Shown one piece after another: positions 54,395 to 61,919 of a DNA stretch of 64,000 nt. Below the pieces are notes generated by a model, which did not search any database, was not told the origin of the DNA, and saw only the letters and a program-made list of their open reading frames with translations. Source of the DNA: SB11 sp943370295 (GTDB lineage Bacteria; Bacteroidota; Bacteroidia; UBA8524); contig CALRQL020000005.1 of the NCBI GenBank assembly GCA_943370295.1, positions 1 to 64,000 on the forward strand. Direction: 5' to 3'. Position numbers and translations under genes: made by a program. How positions within the stretch are numbered: the stretch's first letter is position 1; each line of letters begins with the position of its first letter.

Positions 54395-56185
54395 ATGAAA
54401 AAAATTCTATTAATTGTTTTGGCGTTAACAGGGTTAACGGCAAAAGCGCAGTATTTCCATCACATTTACGGAACAACCGATGGCGAGAAACTTTCATCGG
54501 GTATTAATACCAATACACTTGGCTTAGGACATTTTTTGGTCGGCCATAACGGGCAAAACGGCTTGGCGGTTTCGCGAACTGATGTAAATGGCAATGTAAC
54601 AGGTGCGCCTTATTTTGACGGATGGTACACCCTGTTTAGTTCAATTACAGGTGCACAAGTTTATGTTGATGAATCGGAAGCTTTTGAAATGGACAACGGC
54701 AACGGTTTTGGCATTGTTGGAAAATTTCAAGATTTAAGCATAGGGACACCAAACACAGGTATTTTCTATATGCAGTTAACCCCTACCGGCGGGGTATCAA
54801 ACATTTTTACATACATACCATCGGGGGTTACCAGCATTGTTGATATTTTTAATGTGGGTGCTGTAGCTGAATCGGCATTAAGCGGCGGAAAGGATATATA
54901 CATTACAGGTTCTGCCTATGGAAGCGGCAACTTATTTGCCTATGCAATGAAACTTGATGTGGCTTCAGGCGGCATCAGGTGGTCGTGGATATATGATATA
55001 CAACTGGCTTCAGGTACAGGCTCGGCTTATGCATATTCTAGGGATATTATTGAAAGTCCATATACACCAAGCGGTGTTAACGAGGCAGTACTTGTAGGGC
55101 AATTATACGACCCCACGGGCAGTTCATTGCCCGATGCGTTCAGTTTGCGTGTTGATGCAAGCACAGGCATTCCCGTTACAAGTGCTGCCGATATTTACGG
55201 TACAACATCATCAACGGATGAGATTAACTCTATAAGCATAGCAAATGCTACCGCAGGAGGTAGCGATGGCTTTATTTTAGGCGGAGCCAGCGACGTTAAC
55301 GGCAGCGAGGATTTTTGGTTGGTAAAAACCGATCAAAGTTTAAATCCATTATGGGGAAGTTTACATGATTACAATGGCAATGCCGGAACAGAAAACGTTT
55401 GTAACGATGTGATTGAACGTTTAAATACCAGTGGTAAATATGAGTACTATGCAGCCGGATATGTGCGCAATGGGTTGTTAGGCGGAACATACGATATGGT
55501 GGTTGTAAAAACCAACGATGCCGGGGTAAGCACCGGTATGGGACAGTTTACCTACGGTGATAAATTTACTGATTACGGTATTGCTATCGACCAATATAAT
55601 GGAACGGGTGCAGACGGTATTAGTGTGTTTGGTTTCCGCGGAACAAACAGCGCTCCTATTATTAACGGTAATTATGACATGTATTTAGTGAAAGCCTACT
55701 TTAACGGGGAGAGTCCTTGCAACCAAAAAATAGTTGATGCTCCTAATGCATCTGGTCCGGGTAAATTAACCTCAGTATCAGTTAACTTGGTTGATCGTTT
55801 GGTACCCTTAACCATGTTTAATTGGGCACAAACTACAGCAAACAACCTAAACATTTGCTTTGCTACCAGCCTTGGAGCAGGTAGCAACGCTCGTGTAGCT
55901 CCTGCTGAACCTAAGGGTGATAAGCAAGCGGTGGTAGCTCCCAACCCTATGCAAAGCGGCACACAAGCCATTGCTGTTTCAGTAGAGGTTGAGCAGGCAA
56001 CTACTGCCCAAGTAACAATTTATGATATGCTGGGCAGGCAATATTATGCGGGTAATGTTGAACTTGCAAAAGGAAACAACACATTGCCTATTGATATTAG
56101 CAAATCAAACATGAGTGCGGGCACTTATACAGTTAGTATCACCGTGAACGGTGAAAGAAAATCTATTCTACTTTTAGTAGAATAA
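54395..56185 (+). CDS. T9SS type A propeller paralogue 1
   Basis: This 596-residue exported protein begins with a short signal peptide (KKILLIVLALTGLTAKAQ) and YFHHIYGTTDG. The body contains propeller-like repeats of the ILGGASDVNGSEDFWLVKTD type. It ends with a type A T9SS domain (APNPMQSGTQAI, YDMLGRQYY, SAGTYTVSI). It is the first of three tandem paralogues and most similar to the second. Surface location is inferred from the domain; ligand unknown. Confidence 0.88.
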   Translation: MKKILLIVLALTGLTAKAQYFHHIYGTTDGEKLSSGINTNTLGLGHFLVGHNGQNGLAVSRTDVNGNVTGAPYFDGWYTLFSSITGAQVYVDESEAFEMDNGNGFGIVGKFQDLSIGTPNTGIFYMQLTPTGGVSNIFTYIPSGVTSIVDIFNVGAVAESALSGGKDIYITGSAYGSGNLFAYAMKLDVASGGIRWSWIYDIQLASGTGSAYAYSRDIIESPYTPSGVNEAVLVGQLYDPTGSSLPDAFSLRVDASTGIPVTSAADIYGTTSSTDEINSISIANATAGGSDGFILGGASDVNGSEDFWLVKTDQSLNPLWGSLHDYNGNAGTENVCNDVIERLNTSGKYEYYAAGYVRNGLLGGTYDMVVVKTNDAGVSTGMGQFTYGDKFTDYGIAIDQYNGTGADGISVFGFRGTNSAPIINGNYDMYLVKAYFNGESPCNQKIVDAPNASGPGKLTSVSVNLVDRLVPLTMFNWAQTTANNLNICFATSLGAGSNARVAPAEPKGDKQAVVAPNPMQSGTQAIAVSVEVEQATTAQVTIYDMLGRQYYAGNVELAKGNNTLPIDISKSNMSAGTYTVSITVNGERKSILLLVE

Positions 56186-56209
56186 TTAAACTATACCAGT
56201 TATTAACTA

Positions 56210-56243
56210 CAAAGGGAAGTTGTGTATGCACAACTTCCCTTTG
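56210..56243 (+). terminator. Terminator of paralogue 1
   Basis: A perfect 15-bp stem (CAAAGGGAAGTTGTG and CACAACTTCCCTTTG) with a TATG loop lies 24 bp after the stop. Confidence 0.85.
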
Positions 56244-56367
56244 CTGCTTTTAATATGTATGCCACACATAACCAAACACTTAAACAATACTTGTTTTTTT
56301 TATTATTTTAATTGCTTTAACTTGCAAGCAGTTCTTTTAAGAACAATTTAATCTATCTATCAGACGC

Positions 56368-58155
56368 ATGAAAAAACTATTACTAATTGCATTGGTGTTA
56401 ACAGGGTTAACAGCAAATGCGCAGTATTTCCACCACATCTACGGAACTACAGACGGACAAAAACTTTCTTCAGGTATTAACACAGACCCTGCCGTTTTAG
56501 GCGACGGGCACTTTTTGGTTGGCCATAATGGTCAGAACGGACTATCGGTTTCGCGCACCGACGGTACCGGGAACATTACAGGGGCTCCCTATTTCAACAA
56601 TCAGTACCTTTTAATCAGCACAGTAACTGGTAATGTTGTAAACGTAAGCGAATCAAAAGCTTTTGAAATGAACAACGGCAATGGTTTTGGTATCATCGGC
56701 CAATTTGCTGATTATTCAGTTTCACCGGCAAATACCGGCGTTTTTTATTTGCTGATGGACCCATCAGGAAACGTGAACGTAATCTACACATACATACCTG
56801 CCGGCGGCGGTACCGGTGTTGATGTGTTTAGCGTTGGCGGTATTTATGAATCAATCTTCTCTGGCGGTAATGAAGTGTATGTAACCGGAACGGTAACAAC
56901 TACCAACAGCACTTTAGACCCTTTTGCAATGATGATTGATGTAAACTCGGGCACGCTTATTTGGAGCGGTATTTATGATATTGTTTACAGCACAGGACCC
57001 GGTATTGCTTTTGGTAAAGATGTAATTACCAGCCCCTACTCACCCACCGGTAACAAAGAAATTGTAATAGTGGGCGAAACCCGCGAAAACGTTTCGGGAG
57101 CTACCCCTGACGGGTATATGCTAAGGCTGGATGCATCTAACGGTAACCCTATGGCTGCCGTTAACTTGTACGGTACATCGGCCTCATCAGACGGGTTTAA
57201 TGCCATTGATATTGCCCAAAGCACCAAGGGTGGAAGCGATGGTTACATTATTGGCGGATATAGCGACAGAGCCGGCAGCGAGGATTTTTGGTTAAACAAA
57301 ACCGACCACGTGGGTAACACTTTGTGGGCAACCATACACGATTACAACGGTAATGCCGGTACTCAGAACGTATGTAATGATATTATCGAACGTAAAAATA
57401 CGTCGGGTAATTTTGAGTATTATGCTGCCGGATATGTTTACAGGGGTCTTATGGGCGACTATGACATTTTAGTGGACAAAATTGAGGATGGCGGAAGCAC
57501 CAGCGGTTTTGGCCAGTTTACTTATGGCGACCGCCGCATTGATTATGGTATTGCTATTGACCAATACAACGGTACCGGAGCTGATGGTATCAGCGTGTTT
57601 GGTTTTAGGGAAGGTGCTTCAAGGCCTATTATCAATGGTAATTACGATATGTATTTGGTAAAAGCCTACTTTAACGGCGAAACCCCTTGTAACCAACGCA
57701 TTGTGGATGTACCCATTGTAAGCGGTCCGAAATTGTACACAACCACCGGAGTAAACTTTGTTGACAAGCTAAAACAAGATGCCAAGCTAAAATGGAGGGA
57801 TATCCGTGCATACGATGCTAATATTTGCTATTCTAATACACTTTCAAACGGCAGCAATGCCCGTGTAGCGCCTGCTGAACCTAAAGGCGATAAGCAAGCT
57901 GTTGTAGCACCCAACCCTATGCAAAGCGGCGCACAAGCCATTGCTGTTTCAGTAGAGGTTGAAACCGCAACCACAGCACAAGTAGCCATTTATGATATGT
58001 TGGGTCGCCAGTATTATGCAGGCAGTGTAAACCTTGCCAAAGGCAGCAACACATTGCCAATTGATATCAGCAAATCAAACATGAGTACCGGCACTTACAC
58101 AGTTCGTATCACTATGAACGGTGTTAATAAATCGGTATTACTGTTGGTTGAATAA
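56368..58155 (+). CDS. T9SS type A propeller paralogue 2
   Basis: The 595-residue protein shares layout with paralogue 1: signal peptide ending TANAQ, YFHHIYGTTDGQKLSSGI, propeller repeats (IIGGYSDRAGSEDFWLNKTD), and a T9SS domain nearly identical to that of paralogue 1. It has its own promoter-length upstream region and terminator, so the copies are separately transcribed. The first 48 bp of its coding sequence closely match those of paralogue 3. Confidence 0.88.
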   Translation: MKKLLLIALVLTGLTANAQYFHHIYGTTDGQKLSSGINTDPAVLGDGHFLVGHNGQNGLSVSRTDGTGNITGAPYFNNQYLLISTVTGNVVNVSESKAFEMNNGNGFGIIGQFADYSVSPANTGVFYLLMDPSGNVNVIYTYIPAGGGTGVDVFSVGGIYESIFSGGNEVYVTGTVTTTNSTLDPFAMMIDVNSGTLIWSGIYDIVYSTGPGIAFGKDVITSPYSPTGNKEIVIVGETRENVSGATPDGYMLRLDASNGNPMAAVNLYGTSASSDGFNAIDIAQSTKGGSDGYIIGGYSDRAGSEDFWLNKTDHVGNTLWATIHDYNGNAGTQNVCNDIIERKNTSGNFEYYAAGYVYRGLMGDYDILVDKIEDGGSTSGFGQFTYGDRRIDYGIAIDQYNGTGADGISVFGFREGASRPIINGNYDMYLVKAYFNGETPCNQRIVDVPIVSGPKLYTTTGVNFVDKLKQDAKLKWRDIRAYDANICYSNTLSNGSNARVAPAEPKGDKQAVVAPNPMQSGAQAIAVSVEVETATTAQVAIYDMLGRQYYAGSVNLAKGSNTLPIDISKSNMSTGTYTVRITMNGVNKSVLLLVE

Positions 58156-58182
58156 TTATTAAGAAATCCTAAGTTTTAATTG

Positions 58183-58222
58183 AAAGCGCAAAGGCACTAA
58201 TTATGGTGCTTTTGCGCTTTTT
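58183..58222 (+). terminator. Terminator of paralogue 2
   Basis: A 15-bp stem with one G-U pair (AAAGCGCAAAGGCAC and GTGCTTTTGCGCTTT) is followed by TT, 28 bp past the stop. Confidence 0.9.
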
Positions 58223-58356
58223 AAGTAAACCCGCATCCCAAAACGTCTTATTTGCTCAAAAACAAACTGTTACAACAAAATATCTTTCATTTGTTCTTTT
58301 TAATTTATTAACTTGCATTAAGTTCTTTACTATCATCAACTTATCAATCGCAAAAC

Positions 58357-60168
58357 ATGAAAAAACTATTACTAATTGCATTGGTGTTAACAGGGTTAAC
58401 TGCCAAAGCCCAGTACTTTCATCACATCTACGGAAGTACCAACGATGATTATTCTACCTCGGGTGTAAACATCACCCCGCTAAATCCACTTCCCCTTGGT
58501 CATTTTCAGGCCGGTATCACTTTCACCTGTTTGCCTGTAAATGCTGCTATTGCTACCTACAACGACATGAACGGTAACGTTGCGGGTGCTCCTTTTTTTG
58601 AAAACAATTACCTTTTTACCTCACCTGCCGGAAATCTTGTAAGTCCGCAAGGCGGAACTCAAGTTATGGCATTAACCACCTGCGGCCCTGTTTTAGGATT
58701 GTCGGGTCATTTTATTGATCCTGCAGTACCTTCAGGAGCTAATGACGGGGTTTACTATATGCAGGTAAATGCCGGTGGCGCTCCGGGCCCTGTATTTACT
58801 TACTTGCCCCCTCCGGGATTTACGGTGGTTTCTATGGGCGGTGTTAGCCAATCACAGTTCTTTCCGGGCGATTGGTTTTTGTGCGGTACCGTGGTTGACG
58901 CTGCTAACACCCGAAGGGCGTTTGCACTGCGCATTAACGAGTGTACCGGCGCATTGGTGTGGGGCGTTATTTACGACATTTTAGCCCCTGTAACGCAAAC
59001 TACTGCCCGCGATATTGCTGAAAATCCTGTGCCGGCTTTTGGTACTTTGAGTGCTGCTATTGTGGGCGAAATACTTAATGCGGGCAACCAAGACGGTTTT
59101 TTGATACATATTGATGGCGGTACGGGTGTACCCATTGGTTTCCCTGTTATTGTATATGGTTTCCCTACTACTGTTGATGCTCTTTGGAGTATTGAGCCTG
59201 CTGCACAATGCCCCAATTTTCCTCCCGGTTTTGTGTTGGGTGGGCATACTGATATTAATGGTAATCAAGATTTTTTGGTGGTTCGTATGGATCCTGTAAT
59301 TGCTCCGCTGTTTACCAATGCGTTTGATTACAGTTTGATACCGGGCAGTGATAACCGTTGTTACGATGCTATACAACGTATTAACTCTGCTTGCCAATGT
59401 GAGTATTATTCAGCCGGGAATGTGCAAAACGGGGTGTTTGGAGGTTTTGATATTATGGTGGTAAAGATGGATATGAATGGTAACACTTTGCCCGGAGATG
59501 AGTTTAACTACGGGGGTGCCGGTAATGATTTCGGCGCGAAGTTAGACCAACGGAATTTGGTGCAATGCGGCCCTCCGCTGCCAAATTTTGACGGGTTAAG
59601 TATGTATTCTTCGTGGGGAAGTGTGCCCAATATAGGCGGTAATAGTGATTTGATGAACATTAAGGCCTACTATAACGGGGTATCTACCGTTGGCGGATGT
59701 AACGAAAAGCTGGCCAACCCCATATTGTTGCCCGGCGTACCTCCAATGCCGCAAATGCCTGTGGTACCTCTTGTAAACTTTACCACCGTGGGTAATATTG
59801 GTGCGTTTAGTGTGCCTATACAAGATTTAACGCTGTGTTTTGCTCCGGTAATTGCTGCGGGTAATAACGCCCGCGTAGCCCCAGTGAATACTAACAAAGA
59901 AACCGAGGCGATGCTGGTAATGCCTAACCCTGCACAAACAGGAACTAAAGCGGTGAGTGTTGAGTATGAAAGCACTGATGCCGGAACGGTGGATGTGGCT
60001 ATTTATGATATGCTGGGCAGGCAATACTATAACGGCAAAGCCGAAGTAGTAAAAGGCAAAAACAAATTGCCCATTGATATGAGTACTACCAATATGAGTG
60101 CGGGCACCTACAGTGTGCGTGTAACCAAAAACGGTGAAAGCAAAACCATTTTATTAATGGTTGAATAA
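58357..60168 (+). CDS. T9SS type A propeller paralogue 3, Cys-rich
   Basis: The 603-residue protein has the same signal peptide and T9SS end (YDMLGRQYYNGKAEVVKGKN), but its middle is much diverged from paralogues 1 and 2. It carries about ten more Cys (for example LTTCGPV, INECTGAL, NSACQCEYY, VGGCNEK), suggesting disulfide stabilisation. The repeat LGGHTDINGNQDFLVVRMD keeps the propeller pattern. Likely an older duplicate under different selection. Confidence 0.87.
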   Translation: MKKLLLIALVLTGLTAKAQYFHHIYGSTNDDYSTSGVNITPLNPLPLGHFQAGITFTCLPVNAAIATYNDMNGNVAGAPFFENNYLFTSPAGNLVSPQGGTQVMALTTCGPVLGLSGHFIDPAVPSGANDGVYYMQVNAGGAPGPVFTYLPPPGFTVVSMGGVSQSQFFPGDWFLCGTVVDAANTRRAFALRINECTGALVWGVIYDILAPVTQTTARDIAENPVPAFGTLSAAIVGEILNAGNQDGFLIHIDGGTGVPIGFPVIVYGFPTTVDALWSIEPAAQCPNFPPGFVLGGHTDINGNQDFLVVRMDPVIAPLFTNAFDYSLIPGSDNRCYDAIQRINSACQCEYYSAGNVQNGVFGGFDIMVVKMDMNGNTLPGDEFNYGGAGNDFGAKLDQRNLVQCGPPLPNFDGLSMYSSWGSVPNIGGNSDLMNIKAYYNGVSTVGGCNEKLANPILLPGVPPMPQMPVVPLVNFTTVGNIGAFSVPIQDLTLCFAPVIAAGNNARVAPVNTNKETEAMLVMPNPAQTGTKAVSVEYESTDAGTVDVAIYDMLGRQYYNGKAEVVKGKNKLPIDMSTTNMSAGTYSVRVTKNGESKTILLMVE

Positions 60169-60194
60169 CGATTGAGCGACGAGTTTATCCTAAC

Positions 60195-60228
60195 AAAAAA
60201 TCCGGGGCTGATTAGCTCCGGATTTTTT
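60195..60228 (+). terminator. Terminator of paralogue 3
   Basis: An 11-bp stem with one G-U pair (AATCCGGGGCT and AGCTCCGGATT) has a 4-base loop, A-run and T-run on either side. Confidence 0.9.
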
Positions 60229-60566
60229 GTTATATAAAGGGTTGTTTTACTTTGAGCTTTCATTATTATAAAAGGAGTTGCAGTAAAATTAAGGCAGAAT
60301 GCAGGATAAAATTGGTATTGACAGCAGCTTTTTCATAGCTGCAGAAATTAAGTTAAAACAATTATATGAGATTAAACCTGTTGGGCTATTATAAACTCTC
60401 AATTTAACAAGTCTATTAGATAGAATCTATGGAAAGGGTTTTTGAGAACATATAATTCAAGTTTGTAAATTTGCTTTTGTTTACCTACTCTGATAAGTAT
60501 TTACAGAATATGTAAGACTAACAGAAATGTAAGAGTGGAAATGAGTACGTAATAATTCTGAAGCAA
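60229..60566. other. Gene-free AT-rich region upstream of the HNH-like gene
   Basis: This stretch is AT-rich and has no convincing frame. It holds a GCAGCT-TTTTCAT-AGCTGC hairpin near 60327 and the promoter of the next gene. The composition differs from neighbouring genes and marks the start of a distinct segment. Confidence 0.6.
60441..60473 (+). promoter_or_regulatory. Promoter of the HNH-like gene
   Basis: TTTG (60441) and TAAATTTG (60466) are separated by 21 bp, giving a leader of about 85 bases before the ATG. Confidence 0.5.
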
Positions 60567-61334
60567 ATGAAATGTCAATTGTGCGGGGAAGAAAAAGTGC
60601 TTTTAAAGAAATCACACATTATCCCCGACTTTATGTATAAAGGATTGTTTGATGAAAAACATAGAATTGTTTTAGCAGACTTAAACAACCTTAAAAGAAT
60701 AAAATCCATACCAACCGGCATTTATGACGCTAATCTTTTATGCAGTGACTGCGACGGAAAGAAAATTGGAGCTTTGGAGACCTACGCTAGCAAAGCCTTA
60801 TATGGAGGAGAGCTGCCAAACAACGAGTGTCCAATATTTTCTGAACGAGTTGGTCCCGATGGAATAAAGTCTCTTTTCATTGAAAACATAAGCTATAATA
60901 AATTTAAGCTTTTCTTATTATCTATACTATGGAGGGCACATCACTCGAAAAATAAATTCTTTAAAGATGTTGATTTAGGTGTATACGCAAATAAAATTCG
61001 AGATATGATATTAAATAATAATGCTAAGGGTGAATCTGATTTTCAAACTATGGTTTTAGCCATTAGAGATTGCTCTGTACCATTAAACACTATTATATCT
61101 CCAAGAAAATTAAAGGAAAATAATAATACATCGTATGTAATTTATGTAAATGGTGTCTTCTATCATTTTAACATATCTAAATATAGTAAAGCATCAATTT
61201 TTTCTAAAGGATATATTTCTAAGAACAACACTATGGAAGCGGCAATTCTTGAAGGCAGTCAGGCAGACAAATATTTTCATAGTTATGTAGGAAAGAAGCA
61301 TCGTTTAAAAAACAAGATTAACCCAAATTTATAA
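60567..61334 (+). CDS. HNH-endonuclease-like zinc protein, AT-rich
   Basis: The 255-residue protein starts MKCQLCGEEKVLLKKSHIIP; CxxC, the SHIIPDFM His motif and a second CSDCDGKKIGALE pair fit an HNH/zinc-finger nuclease-like fold, although the later catalytic residues are not clear. The rest is Lys/Asn-rich with no known domain. Codon use is visibly more AT-rich than in its neighbours, suggesting horizontal acquisition. No partner or methylase is adjacent. Confidence 0.7.
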   Translation: MKCQLCGEEKVLLKKSHIIPDFMYKGLFDEKHRIVLADLNNLKRIKSIPTGIYDANLLCSDCDGKKIGALETYASKALYGGELPNNECPIFSERVGPDGIKSLFIENISYNKFKLFLLSILWRAHHSKNKFFKDVDLGVYANKIRDMILNNNAKGESDFQTMVLAIRDCSVPLNTIISPRKLKENNNTSYVIYVNGVFYHFNISKYSKASIFSKGYISKNNTMEAAILEGSQADKYFHSYVGKKHRLKNKINPNL

Positions 61335-61551
61335 TTTTATTGTGCATAAAGGAAGAATCTTAAAGCTCAATTGCTCAAACACAATTACATGTCTATCGTC
61401 AAAAATTTACGACTAAAACTTATAAGTATATAAAAAACCCAATTGGTTCAATCTCCAATTACTACCTATCCACCAGTTCTTTGAAAGCCGTAATCGCCTG
61501 CTATTTGGCAAAACCCCGCAAAGCCTTGTGCGGTGCGTAACAAAAATAACA

Positions 61552-61583
61552 GCATAACCGCGTAACCGGGTAACACCGTAACT
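61552..61583. repeat. Four tandem 8-bp units
   Basis: The units GCATAACC, GCGTAACC, GGGTAACA and CCGTAACT keep TAAC at the same position every 8 bp. A fifth related unit, GCGTAACA, lies at 61535. Confidence 0.6.
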
Positions 61584-61738
61584 TTTACAGTAAAAGTGTC
61601 CCAAATTGTCCCACACTTACGGGACAGTTTTAGCGATTGTAGTTTGCTTACAGTCAGTGCTTTATTTATTATTAATGATTGTCCCGCGTGTCCCACCTAA
61701 AAATACATTTGCTGAAGGGGTGTCGAAATGTTTGGCGA

Positions 61739-61809
61739 CAGGTTCGCAGACCTGCCGCTATGGATAGATTGCCAGTTCTCTATCAATAGCATCGGGATTT
61801 ATTCCCGAT
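61739..61809. repeat. Cluster of three short hairpins
   Basis: Stems are CAGGT/ACCTG (61739-61754), GATAGA/TCTATC (61763-61784) and ATCGGGA/TCCCGAT (61791-61809). Their density is unusual and they resemble intergenic repeat sequences found in this phylum. Confidence 0.5.
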
Positions 61810-61896
61810 GGTTTGGGGCAAAAACACCTCTCTCACTATCCTTAGTTGGAGGGAAGCTGCGCGTGGGACACTACCCGTTTATAAATGGTAATGAGA

Positions 61897-61914
61897 TGCC
61901 GACATACGTCGGCA
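61897..61914 (-). terminator. Hairpin after purL
   Basis: A perfect 7-bp stem (TGCCGAC and GTCGGCA) with an ATAC loop begins 6 bp after the purL stop. There is no clear T-tract. Confidence 0.5.
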
Positions 61915-61919
61915 GGACG

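Larger units (their letters stand above)
61335..61919. other. Non-coding segment with 8-bp repeats, GTCCC boxes and hairpins
   Basis: No convincing gene was found here, only short overlapping frames on the minus strand. Features are: four tandem 8-bp units of the type nnnTAACn at 61552-61583; GTCCCA boxes 10 bp apart (61598, 61608) and GTCCC 9 bp apart (61681, 61690) with an inverted GGGACA at 61621; then hairpins at 61739, 61763 and 61791 and before purL. These could be an operator, a replication or attachment remnant, or scattered intergenic repeats. Confidence 0.5.

Noticed and set aside
61413..61696. Two minus-strand frames between the HNH-like gene and purL
   Set aside because: Overlapping each other in different frames, without recognisable domains or good starts.
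61535..61914. CRISPR array
   Set aside because: Repeats are 8 bp or unrelated hairpins, with no spacer-like periodicity of 60-70 bp.
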